64,000 nt of DNA. It comes from Paenibacillus phytohabitans. Lineage in GTDB: Bacteria > Bacillota > Bacilli > Paenibacillales > Paenibacillaceae. Below, piece after piece: positions 16,184-24,271 of the stretch. A program made the translations under genes and the position numbers. Numbering within the stretch: the first letter of the stretch is position 1; the number at the start of each line of letters is the position of its first letter. The stretch is taken from positions 274,742 through 338,741 of the forward strand of contig NZ_WHOB01000097.1 in assembly GCF_013141775.1 (NCBI RefSeq), in the 5' to 3' direction. The notes below the pieces were generated by a model. It searched no databases. It had not been told where the DNA came from and worked only from the letters and a program-made list of their open reading frames with translations.

Positions 16184-17131
16184 TTGGCTTCTGACAAAAA
16201 ATTGGTATCGCAGGATGCGAGCCTGAAACCGGAAGATTTCCGTAAAATCGGAATTGATGAGCGGCAAGCTGAAGTCATTCAGCGCGAAAGTTTGTCTGCC
16301 TGGCGGGATTCCTGGGAACGTCTGCGCCAGAACAAAATGGCAATGACAGCACTGGGTATTCTTGGACTGATTATCCTTGCGGCGCTTATCGCTCCGTTGT
16401 TCTCAAAGTACAATTACTACTCAAATGATTTGCTCAGTACCAATAAGCCTCCTTCATCCGAGCACTGGTTTGGTACAGATGATCTGGGACGCGACATCTT
16501 TGTCCGTACCTGGTACGGTGCACGTATCTCACTGATTGTCGGCCTGGCTGCCGCTGCCATTGACCTTTTGATCGGGGTTATCTACGGCGGAATCATGGGT
16601 TACTTCGGTGGACGTGTAGACAATATCATGAATAAAGTATCTGAAATTCTTTACTCCATTCCTTACCTGCTGGTTGTTATCCTGCTCCTGGTTGTGCTTG
16701 AACCAAGCCTTGGGACGATCATCCTGGCGCTGACGATAACGGGCTGGATTACCATGTCCTGGATTGTCCGCGGCGAGATTATGCAGCTGAAGAACCGTGA
16801 GTTCGTTCTGGCTTCGCGTTCGATGGGTGCAGGGTCCAAAAGACTGTTGTTCAAACACCTTTTGCCGAATGCGGTAGGTCCGATTATCGTAACCATTACA
16901 CTGTCTGTACCAAATGCCATCTTTGCTGAAGCGTTCCTGAGTTTCCTCGGACTTGGTGTACAGGCTCCTGTAGCTTCCCTCGGATCGATGATCAATGATT
17001 CACTGACTGGCTGGCTTTATTATCCGTGGCGTTTCCTGTTCCCGGCTATCCTGATCAGCTTGACCATGCTTTCCTTTAATATTTTTGGTGACGGTCTCCG
17101 TGATGCACTGGATCCTAAGCTGAAGAAATAA
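16184..17131 (+). CDS. oppC: oligopeptide ABC transporter permease OppC
   Basis: Second membrane subunit. 315 residues: a cytoplasmic head of about 60 residues with the OppC N-terminal domain (SLSAWRDSWERLRQNKMAM), then six helices, the motif HWFGTDDLGRDIFVRTWYGAR after the first helix, and the EAA loop EFVLASRSMGAGSKRLLFKH. TTG start with AAAGGAGGG 8 bases upstream. Lies tightly between oppB and oppD. Confidence 0.93.
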   Translation: MASDKKLVSQDASLKPEDFRKIGIDERQAEVIQRESLSAWRDSWERLRQNKMAMTALGILGLIILAALIAPLFSKYNYYSNDLLSTNKPPSSEHWFGTDDLGRDIFVRTWYGARISLIVGLAAAAIDLLIGVIYGGIMGYFGGRVDNIMNKVSEILYSIPYLLVVILLLVVLEPSLGTIILALTITGWITMSWIVRGEIMQLKNREFVLASRSMGAGSKRLLFKHLLPNAVGPIIVTITLSVPNAIFAEAFLSFLGLGVQAPVASLGSMINDSLTGWLYYPWRFLFPAILISLTMLSFNIFGDGLRDALDPKLKK

Positions 17132-17142
17132 GGAGGTGAACA

Positions 17143-18141
17143 ATGATGGAACCCATTCTGCAAGTCAAGGATTTGCAAGTTTCCTTTTTTGTAAAAGGCG
17201 GAGAGGTTCAGGCTGTACGCGGTATGAACTTTGAAGTAGGCAAAGGCGAGACCGTAGCCATTGTCGGTGAATCCGGCAGCGGCAAAAGTGTCACTGCACA
17301 GTCAATTATGCGGCTGCTGCCTGCCCCGCTCTCCAAAGTGAAGCAAGGCGAGATTGTTTTTCAAGGAAAGAATCTGCTGGACCTTAGCATGAAACAAATG
17401 GAATCGATTCGCGGCAAAGATATTGGCATGATATTTCAAGACCCGATGACTTCTTTGAACCCAACTATCAAAGTGGGCAAACAGATAACCGAAGTTTTGA
17501 TCAAACATCAGAATATGTCAGCGGCCGAAGCGAAACAGCAAGGTATTGAAATGCTGCAATTAGTAGGCATTAAAAATGCGGAGGCTCGCTTTAACCAATA
17601 TCCCCACGAATTCTCCGGCGGGATGCGCCAACGCGTAATGATTGCCATTGCTCTGGCCTGCCGCCCGGCTCTCCTGATTGCGGATGAGCCGACAACGGCG
17701 CTTGACGTAACCATTCAGGCGCAAATCATGGAAGTTATGAAAGAGATGCAGCAAAGACTAGGGACCTCCATCATCCTGATTACACATGATCTCGGCGTGG
17801 TTGCCGGCATGTGTGACCGGGTCATCGTAATGTATGCTGGTGAAGTGGTCGAAACAGGGACACGCTGGGAGATTTTCAAGAATCCCCAGCATCCTTACAC
17901 CAAAGGTCTTTTGCGGTCGATGCCGCGTCTTGACCAAAAGAAGGGTGAGCCGCTGATTCCGATCATCGGTACTCCCCCGGATCTAATTAAGCCGCCGGTC
18001 GGTTGCCCGTTCACAGCGCGTTGCAGCGAAGCAATGCATGTCTGCGAACAGATCGATCCCGGCGCCACAGAGTTCAGCGAAACGCATATGGCGCGCTGCT
18101 GGAATCTGCATTCGATGGCCAAGGAGGTGCAGTTCGTTTGA
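17143..18141 (+). CDS. oppD: oligopeptide ABC transporter ATP-binding protein OppD
   Basis: Cytosolic ATPase driving peptide uptake. 332 residues: Walker A GESGSGKS (about 46-53), Q-loop FQDPMTSLNP, signature FSGGMRQRV, Walker B LLIADEPTTALD, H-loop THDLG, and the C-terminal oligopeptide/dipeptide extension with four Cys (CPFTARC and the spacing around HVCEQ and ARCW) that in such ATPases can bind an Fe-S cluster. Two adjacent ATG codons (17143, 17146) follow AAGGAGG. Ends inside the start of oppF. Confidence 0.94.
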   Translation: MMEPILQVKDLQVSFFVKGGEVQAVRGMNFEVGKGETVAIVGESGSGKSVTAQSIMRLLPAPLSKVKQGEIVFQGKNLLDLSMKQMESIRGKDIGMIFQDPMTSLNPTIKVGKQITEVLIKHQNMSAAEAKQQGIEMLQLVGIKNAEARFNQYPHEFSGGMRQRVMIAIALACRPALLIADEPTTALDVTIQAQIMEVMKEMQQRLGTSIILITHDLGVVAGMCDRVIVMYAGEVVETGTRWEIFKNPQHPYTKGLLRSMPRLDQKKGEPLIPIIGTPPDLIKPPVGCPFTARCSEAMHVCEQIDPGATEFSETHMARCWNLHSMAKEVQFV

Positions 18142-19058
18142 GTAAGAATCTGATTGAAGTAGAAGGTCTTAAGAAGTATTTCAATGTAGGCAAAGGAAGA
18201 GTTCTTAAGGCTGTTGATAATATTAATTTCTCGATTCGCGAAGGCGAAACCCTGGGTATGGTAGGGGAGTCCGGTTGCGGTAAGACTACTGCAGGCCGTA
18301 CGGTTCTCCGCTTGTACGAGCCGACTGCAGGAAGCGTGAAATACAATGGTGTAGATATCTACAAATTGTCCGGCAGCAAAATGAAGGCTATGCGCCGTGA
18401 TATGCAAATGATCTTCCAGGATCCGTATGCCTCGCTTAATCCGCGGTTAACGGTTTCGGATATCATTGGTGAAGCACTGGACATTCACAATCTTGCGGGA
18501 AGCCGTCAGGAACGCAAGAAACGGATTGAAGAGCTGCTTGACATGGTTGGACTTAATCATGATCATGCAACCCGCTATCCGCATGAATTCTCAGGCGGCC
18601 AACGCCAGCGTATCGGTATTGCCCGTTCCCTTGCGGTTAACCCTAAGTTCATCGTCTGCGATGAGCCGATCTCCGCGCTGGACGTGTCCATTCAGGCACA
18701 GGTAGTCAACCTGCTCAAAGAACTTCAGGATCGTCTTGGACTTACTTATCTCTTCATTGCGCATGACCTGTCCATGGTTAAACATATCAGTGACCGTGTA
18801 GCTGTTATGTACCTGGGTAAAATGGTTGAACTTGCAGAAAGCGAAGAATTGTACGCTAACCCGATCCACCCGTACACCAAGTCGCTGCTCTCGGCGATTC
18901 CGGTTCCGGATCCGGAAATCGAAGCGAACAAAAAACGCATTCATCTGCATGATGAGCTGGGCAGTCCGATCTATGCTGCCGGCGAAAAAACAAATGACAG
19001 CGAATTTGAATTGGTCGAAGTGTCCAAGGGACATTTTGTTGCTAAACAGTTCGCTTAA
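18138..19058 (+). CDS. oppF: oligopeptide ABC transporter ATP-binding protein OppF
   Basis: Second ATPase of the importer, pairing with OppD. 306 residues: Walker A GESGCGKT, Q-loop FQDPYASLNP, signature FSGGQRQRI, Walker B IVCDEPISALD, H-loop AHDLS, short oligopeptide C-terminus. The frame is open from 18003 within oppD, but the TTG at 18138 is the start: AAGGAGGTG lies 8 bases before it, and TTGA overlaps the oppD stop, which points to translational coupling. A terminator follows. Confidence 0.94.
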   Translation: MSKNLIEVEGLKKYFNVGKGRVLKAVDNINFSIREGETLGMVGESGCGKTTAGRTVLRLYEPTAGSVKYNGVDIYKLSGSKMKAMRRDMQMIFQDPYASLNPRLTVSDIIGEALDIHNLAGSRQERKKRIEELLDMVGLNHDHATRYPHEFSGGQRQRIGIARSLAVNPKFIVCDEPISALDVSIQAQVVNLLKELQDRLGLTYLFIAHDLSMVKHISDRVAVMYLGKMVELAESEELYANPIHPYTKSLLSAIPVPDPEIEANKKRIHLHDELGSPIYAAGEKTNDSEFELVEVSKGHFVAKQFA

Positions 19059-19079
19059 AATTTAACAGCAGCATAACCG

Positions 19080-19112
19080 TAGGCGGGAGCGTTCAGCTCT
19101 CGCCTATTCTTT
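19080..19112 (+). terminator. intrinsic terminator after the opp operon
   Basis: TAGGCGGGAGC pairs with GCTCTCGCCTA (one G-T), followed by TTCTTTC. Confidence 0.75.
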
Positions 19113-19246
19113 CAATATAAGCTTGTATAGCTCCATGCCGGCGCTTCTTTCTTTGACGCCGCACCTAACTTTGGATACAATCATAAAGGGTTTACCGATT
19201 TATGATTACATACAGCAGGTTATAGTAGAACAGGAGGCAATTGCAT

Positions 19247-20878
19247 ATGAATGTTGTACCGGAACCACTTCCTGGCGGATCTGCGCTCGCCAGTGACTAT
19301 ATACATCAATATGAAACTGTAGGACATTTGTACGGCGGGGATTTCCGCAACCGGGAGAGCCGGGTTAAGCGCGCAGAATGGCTTGATGGAACGGCAAGCC
19401 TCCGTGCAGACCGTACCGGGGTTGTTTCATACCTACGCAGCTATAACGCAGAGCATAATGCCCATGATGCGGTAATGCGCTCCCTTGACTTATTGGAGCA
19501 GCCGGATACGCTGGTGGTCACAGGCGGCCAGCAGAGCGGTTTGTTCACAGGTCCGCTCTTTGTAGTATATAAGGCTATTACTGCAATTCAGGCTGCGCGG
19601 GAAGCAGCAGCCCAGCTTGGGCGTCCCGTTGTTCCGCTGTTCTGGATTGCCGGTGAAGATCATGACTGGGATGAAGTCAACCATACCTATGTACTGAACC
19701 GGACGGGCGAAATTACGCGGATTAAGCTGGATAAAGGCGAAGGTCCGCGTTCTTCTGTCAGTGAAATCAAGGTGGAAGCAGAGAGCTGGCTTCAGGCTAT
19801 AGGGCAGCTGGACGGACTGCTGCAGGATAGCGAATTCAAGCCGCAGGTTATGGAGTTTGTCACAGCAGCTTCGCTGGGTGCGGACAATATGACTGCAGCT
19901 TTTGCCAAGCTGATGGGTTCTCTGTTTGGGCAATACGGGCTGATTCTGCTGGATTCTGCCGATTCCGCGCTGCGCAGACTTGAAATGCCAATGTTTGCTG
20001 CAATGATCAAGCGCAATGACGAACTCGAGGCTGCCTACACCGCAGCGGCTGATCGTATTGCTGCGGGCGGATACGTGCTGCAGGCGGATGTGACACCCGG
20101 GAATGCCAACCTCTTTTATATCCATGAAGGCGCAAGGCTTCTGCTCCATAAGGAGGGGGACAGATTCACAGACCGGAAATCGGTGGTATCATTCTCCCGC
20201 ACAGAGCTGCTGGAGCTGTTGGAGAGCCACCCTGAGCGGTTCAGCAACAACGTGCTGACACGGCCTTTGATGCAGGACTATGTACTGCCAGTGCTGGCTA
20301 CGGTGCTGGGACAAGGAGAAATGGCTTACTGGGCGATTCCGCATCAGGCCTTTAAGGTGATGGGCGGACAAATGCCGCTGATTATTCCGCGCATGTCTTT
20401 TACAGTCATAGAGGGAACGCTTCACAAGCATATGGATAAATACGGACTATCCTTCACGGATGTACGTCTTGGTCTGGATGATAAACGCAAAGAGTGGTTA
20501 ACGGCGCAGGATGAGCTGAAGATTGAAGAACGGTTTGAACAGACCAAAGCCGCATTCTCCGCGATGTACGAGCCGCTGATTGAGCAGCTTGGCGGAATTC
20601 AGGCAGGTCTGCTGAAGCTGGGGAACAGCAACAAGGACAAGATTATGGATCAGATTTCCTTCCTGCAGGGCAAAGCACTGGATGCGATGGAGAAGCAGAA
20701 TGAGGCGGCGCTGCGGCAGTGGGAACGGATTGAGCTGTCCGTTATGCCTCTGGGTAAACTGCAGGAGAGAGTATATAATATGATGTATTATCTGAACCGT
20801 TACGGTCCGGGCTGGCTGGAGGAACTAATGGCCGTACCCGCCGATTACAGCGGAACACACCGCATCATTTATATGTAG
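19247..20878 (+). CDS. bshC: bacillithiol biosynthesis cysteine-adding enzyme BshC
   Basis: Ligates cysteine to GlcN-malate in the last step of bacillithiol synthesis. 543 residues, the family length. Recognisable pieces are TLVVTGGQQSGLFTGPLFVVYKAITAI near 85-110, FWIAGEDHDWDEVNHTYV (nucleotide-binding-like HxH motif region) near 130-150, and a coiled-coil insert near 390-450. ATG 19247 is taken over TTG 19241 because AGGAGG is 9 bases before it. Located just before the mra cluster, like B. subtilis yllA. Confidence 0.93.
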   Translation: MNVVPEPLPGGSALASDYIHQYETVGHLYGGDFRNRESRVKRAEWLDGTASLRADRTGVVSYLRSYNAEHNAHDAVMRSLDLLEQPDTLVVTGGQQSGLFTGPLFVVYKAITAIQAAREAAAQLGRPVVPLFWIAGEDHDWDEVNHTYVLNRTGEITRIKLDKGEGPRSSVSEIKVEAESWLQAIGQLDGLLQDSEFKPQVMEFVTAASLGADNMTAAFAKLMGSLFGQYGLILLDSADSALRRLEMPMFAAMIKRNDELEAAYTAAADRIAAGGYVLQADVTPGNANLFYIHEGARLLLHKEGDRFTDRKSVVSFSRTELLELLESHPERFSNNVLTRPLMQDYVLPVLATVLGQGEMAYWAIPHQAFKVMGGQMPLIIPRMSFTVIEGTLHKHMDKYGLSFTDVRLGLDDKRKEWLTAQDELKIEERFEQTKAAFSAMYEPLIEQLGGIQAGLLKLGNSNKDKIMDQISFLQGKALDAMEKQNEAALRQWERIELSVMPLGKLQERVYNMMYYLNRYGPGWLEELMAVPADYSGTHRIIYM

Positions 20879-20902
20879 GAATATATTTTAGGAGGTTATA
20901 AC

Positions 20903-22174
20903 ATGAGTTCTTTGTCCAAGGAAAATAGTATCGTAACCGATATGTCGCTCGCGCCCGAGGGGCATCTCAAAATCGACTGGGTTCGCCAGCATATGCCGGT
21001 ACTGAACCGTATCCGTGAGCAGTTCGAAGCGGAGCAGCCGTTCAAGGGCCTTAAGGTATCGATCACGCTTCACCTGGAAGCCAAGACCGCTTACCTGGCC
21101 AAGGTGGTACAGGCTGGCGGTGCCGAAGTTACGATTACCGGCTCGAACCCGCTGTCCACACAGGATGATGTGTGTGCCGCATTAGTTGAGGACGGCATCA
21201 CCGTGTTCGCCAAATATAATCCGTCACCAGAAGAATTCAAGGCGCTGAACATCAAGGCGCTGGAGAGCAAGCCGGATCTGATTATCGATGACGGCGGAGA
21301 TTTCGCCACACTGCTGCATTCTGAGCGTCCTGACCTGATGGAGAATATCCGCGGCGGCGCTGAAGAAACAACTACAGGAATTATCCGGCTGAAGGCGCTG
21401 CAGAAGCAAGGCATGCTGAAGTTCCCGATGGTGGCTGTAAATGATGCCTATTGTAAATATTTGTTCGATAACCGCTATGGCACAGGCCAATCGGCATGGG
21501 ACGGCATTGTTCGCACAACCAACCTGATTGTAGCCGGCAAGACAGTGGTTGTAGTGGGCTACGGCTGGTGCGGTAAAGGTGTAGCGATGCGGGCCAAGGG
21601 TCTCGGAGCGAACGTGATTGTTACTGAAGTGGATGCGATTAAGGCCGTAGAAGCCCACATGGACGGATTCCATGTGATGCCAATGCTGGAAGCAGCGAAG
21701 CGCGGCGACTTCTTCGTAACCGTTACCGGCAACAGGTATGTTATCCGCGGCGAGCATTATGATGTCATGAAGGATGGTGCGATCCTCTGTAATGCCGGAC
21801 ACTTCGATGTTGAAGTGAACAAGCCGGAGCTGGCTGAACGCTCCACCTCCCAGCGGACGGTGCGGAAGAATATTGAAGAGTATCTGCTGAAGGATGGACG
21901 CAAGCTGTACCTGCTGGCTGAAGGACGTCTGGTGAACCTGGGCGCAGCCGATGGCCATCCGGCAGAAATTATGGATACCACCTTTGCGCTGCAGGCATTA
22001 TCCCTCAAATATGTGAATGATAATTATAAAGATATCGGCGTCAAGGTGGAGAATGTTCCGTATGAGCTTGATGAGCAGGTTGCGCGTTATAAGCTGGAGA
22101 GTCTGGGAATCGCCATTGACAGCCTGACGCAGGCACAGGTGGACTACCTGGACAGCTGGAATCTGAACGACTAA
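20903..22174 (+). CDS. ahcY: S-adenosylhomocysteine hydrolase (adenosylhomocysteinase)
   Basis: NAD-dependent reversible cleavage of S-adenosylhomocysteine to homocysteine and adenosine, recycling the product of methyltransferases. 423 residues, the short bacterial/archaeal form. NAD motif GYGWCGKG at 219-226 (the usual GYGDVGKG with two changes), NDAYCKYLFDNRYGTGQS substrate/NAD region, the HFDVEVN element and a C-terminal dimer segment (LDSWN). B. subtilis uses the Pfs/LuxS route instead, so this is a notable addition. AGGAGG precedes the ATG; ahcY lies 24 bp after bshC and is probably co-transcribed. Confidence 0.92.
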   Translation: MSSLSKENSIVTDMSLAPEGHLKIDWVRQHMPVLNRIREQFEAEQPFKGLKVSITLHLEAKTAYLAKVVQAGGAEVTITGSNPLSTQDDVCAALVEDGITVFAKYNPSPEEFKALNIKALESKPDLIIDDGGDFATLLHSERPDLMENIRGGAEETTTGIIRLKALQKQGMLKFPMVAVNDAYCKYLFDNRYGTGQSAWDGIVRTTNLIVAGKTVVVVGYGWCGKGVAMRAKGLGANVIVTEVDAIKAVEAHMDGFHVMPMLEAAKRGDFFVTVTGNRYVIRGEHYDVMKDGAILCNAGHFDVEVNKPELAERSTSQRTVRKNIEEYLLKDGRKLYLLAEGRLVNLGAADGHPAEIMDTTFALQALSLKYVNDNYKDIGVKVENVPYELDEQVARYKLESLGIAIDSLTQAQVDYLDSWNLND

Positions 22175-22187
22175 AGAATGGATCTGC

Positions 22188-22227
22188 AAAACCCGGAGCC
22201 AATCAACTGGCCCGGGTTTTTATTTTT
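22188..22227 (+). terminator. intrinsic terminator after ahcY
   Basis: AAACCCGG and AGCCA on the left pair with TGGC and CCGGGTTT on the right, followed by TTATTTTTT. Confidence 0.8.
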
Positions 22228-22290
22228 TACGGAATATTGCAGAGCCACTTGACAAACAAGAAAAAATTACCTTGCTTCGGAAAAAGGTTT

Positions 22291-22319
22291 TTGATTTTTA
22301 ATGGCGAATCTATTATGCT
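22291..22319 (+). promoter_or_regulatory. SigA promoter of the mraZ-dcw operon
   Basis: TTGATT (22291-22296) and TATGCT (22314-22319) with a 17-bp spacer, directly upstream of the MraZ boxes. A TTGACA at 22250 has no matching -10. Confidence 0.55.
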
Positions 22320-22320
22320 T

Positions 22321-22348
22321 AAGTGGTGAAAAGTGGGGCAAAGTGGGG
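22321..22348 (+). promoter_or_regulatory. MraZ operator: three direct repeats
   Basis: AAGTGGTG (22321-22328), AAGTGGGG (22331-22338) and AAGTGGGG (22341-22348) are spaced exactly 10 bp, one helical turn. A further GGGTGGGG is at 22362-22369, overlapping the ribosome site. MraZ is known to bind such phased GTGGG-type repeats before its own gene and to repress the operon. They sit just after the predicted -10. Confidence 0.82.
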
Positions 22349-22376
22349 AATCGGTACTTAGGGGTGGGGAAAGATC

Positions 22377-22814
22377 ATGTTTATGGGGGAATACCAGCAT
22401 AGCATTGACGACAAAGGCCGGATCATTATCCCGGCTAAATTCCGTGAATTGCTCGGAACCTCCTTCGTGGCGACCCGCGGCCTCGACTCCTGCTTGTTTG
22501 TTTATCCCATGGAAGAATGGGGAATCATGGAGCAAAAGCTTAAAAGCCTATCACTGATGAAATCGGATGCCCGTGCCTTCAGCCGCTTTTTTTTCTCGGG
22601 AGCGACCGAATGTGTATGGGACAAGCAAGGCAGGGTGAATCTGCCGGGGAATCTGCGGCAATATGCCAAGCTGGACAAGGACTGTGTTATTCTGGGCGTT
22701 TCGAACCGGGTGGAGATCTGGAACAAGGAGCTATGGGAGCAGTACTTCGAACAGTCAGAGGAATCGTTCAACGAGATTGCCGAGAAATTGGTTGATTTCA
22801 ATTTTGATCTATAA
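22377..22814 (+). CDS. mraZ: transcriptional regulator MraZ
   Basis: Ring-forming DNA-binding autoregulator of the division/cell-wall cluster. 145 residues with two SpoVT/AbrB-like half-domains, each carrying the loop motif: MGEYQHSIDDKGRIIIPAKFR at the start and CVWDKQGRVNLPGNLRQYA near 80-100. First gene of the cluster, behind its own operator. ATG 22377 or 22383 can both be used. Confidence 0.95.
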   Translation: MFMGEYQHSIDDKGRIIIPAKFRELLGTSFVATRGLDSCLFVYPMEEWGIMEQKLKSLSLMKSDARAFSRFFFSGATECVWDKQGRVNLPGNLRQYAKLDKDCVILGVSNRVEIWNKELWEQYFEQSEESFNEIAEKLVDFNFDL

Positions 22815-22852
22815 AACATACAATTCGAATTACTGCCTTGGAGGGATGCAGC

Positions 22853-23806
22853 TTGTTTCACCACATCACGGTGCTTAAGGAAGAAGCGACAGAAGGGCTG
22901 CACATCAAGAAGGATGGTATATATGTTGACTGTACGCTCGGAGGAGCCGGGCACAGTTCGCTTATTGCATCCAAGCTTAGCGGCGAAGGCCGGCTGATCT
23001 GTCTGGACCAGGATGACTGGGCGCTGAACAATGCCAAAGAGAGATTGGCCGAGTACGGAGACAAAGTGGTTACGGTTAAGACCAACTTCCGTGACCTCGA
23101 GCAAGTGCTGAAGGAACTGCCTTTTGTTCCGCAAAAGGACGGAGTTCCCCAAGTGGACGGGATTCTGTTCGATCTGGGGGTATCTTCTCCGCAGTTTGAC
23201 GAAGGGGAGCGGGGCTTCAGCTACAATCACGATGCTCCGCTGGATATGCGGATGGACCAGTCGGCACAGCTGACTGCGGCCGATATCGTCAATACCTGGA
23301 GTGAACAGGAAATTGCCCGTGTGCTTTTCCAGTATGGAGAAGAGAAGTTCTCACGGCGGATTGCCCGCAAAATTGTGGAGCGCCGGGAAGAACGTCCGGT
23401 GGAGGGCACCGGAGAATTGGCTGAGCTGATTAAAGAGGGCATTCCAGCGGCTGCGCGGAGAACAGGAGGACATCCTGCCAAACGGAGCTTCCAGGGCCTG
23501 CGGATTGCTGTCAATGATGAGCTGGGAGCTTTTGAGGATGGCCTGCATGCTGCTGTACGCTGCCTTGCACCTGAGGGAAGAGTATCCGTAATTACCTTCC
23601 ATTCGCTGGAGGACCGGATCTGCAAACAGATTTTCAGCAGCTATTTAAGCAGATGTACCTGTCCGCCTGATCTGCCCTACTGCGTGTGCGGCGCCAAAGG
23701 AACCCTGAAACTGATTAACCGCAAGCCCATCGTACCCGGAGAAGAAGAACTGGAGCTTAATTCACGTGCCCGTTCAGCCAAACTGCGCATTGCAGAGAAA
23801 TTGTAA
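22853..23806 (+). CDS. rsmH: 16S rRNA (cytosine-1402-N4)-methyltransferase RsmH
   Basis: Methylates N4 of C1402 in 16S rRNA using SAM. 317 residues. SAM motif DCTLGGAGHS near 29-38, DQDDWAL for the adenosine, GILFDLGVSSPQ, and GERGFSYNHDAPLDMRMD, all diagnostic. An additional Cys-rich segment CTCPPDLPYCVCG near 262-274 is typical of the family. TTG 22853 is selected: GGAGGG lies 7 bases upstream and it gives the family N-terminus (MFHHITVL). Confidence 0.95.
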   Translation: MFHHITVLKEEATEGLHIKKDGIYVDCTLGGAGHSSLIASKLSGEGRLICLDQDDWALNNAKERLAEYGDKVVTVKTNFRDLEQVLKELPFVPQKDGVPQVDGILFDLGVSSPQFDEGERGFSYNHDAPLDMRMDQSAQLTAADIVNTWSEQEIARVLFQYGEEKFSRRIARKIVERREERPVEGTGELAELIKEGIPAAARRTGGHPAKRSFQGLRIAVNDELGAFEDGLHAAVRCLAPEGRVSVITFHSLEDRICKQIFSSYLSRCTCPPDLPYCVCGAKGTLKLINRKPIVPGEEELELNSRARSAKLRIAEKL

Positions 23807-23829
23807 ATGACGATAAAGGAGAGTCAGAG

Positions 23830-24225
23830 ATGGCCTATACCCGCGGCAATTTAGCAGTTCAACCCAAGAGAAAAGAAGAGGTAAACCCGCTTTACCGTGA
23901 GAAGACAAAAGTCGTCACCAGGCGGAGAGTGCTTCCGCTGCAGGAGAAGCTTTTGTATATGATGACGCTGGGAGCCTTTATCCTGGTATCTGCCGCCCTG
24001 ATCTGGCGTTACGTCCATATTTATGATTTGAACTTGCAGGCACAGAAGCTGGATAGCGAGATCGCGAAGAGCAAGAAGCAAATTGCTACCTATCAGATGG
24101 AGAAGCAGACCCTTGAACAGACGGTGGTCAAGCGGGCGGAAGAGATGGGATATAAGACTCCTCCTGTAGATTCAACAATCTATGTACCGCTTAGTAAACA
24201 GGTCACTGACAAAGCCGGCAACTAA
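23830..24225 (+). CDS. ftsL: cell division protein FtsL
   Basis: Bitopic septum protein that works with DivIB and DivIC to activate FtsW/PBP2B. 131 residues: a long basic cytoplasmic tail (1-37), one membrane helix (about 40-60), then an extracellular leucine-zipper coiled coil (DLNLQAQKLDSEIAKSKKQI onward). Sequence is poorly conserved in this family; the call rests on topology and place between rsmH and pbpB. Confidence 0.85.
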   Translation: MAYTRGNLAVQPKRKEEVNPLYREKTKVVTRRRVLPLQEKLLYMMTLGAFILVSAALIWRYVHIYDLNLQAQKLDSEIAKSKKQIATYQMEKQTLEQTVVKRAEEMGYKTPPVDSTIYVPLSKQVTDKAGN

Positions 24226-24271
24226 TCAGCGATTGACTTCAATCGCAATAATAGAATCTGTGAGGTTTGCT

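Noticed and set aside
18003..18137. Longer OppF starting inside oppD
   Set aside because: The extra 45 residues match nothing in the family and the TTG at 18138 has an ideal ribosome site.
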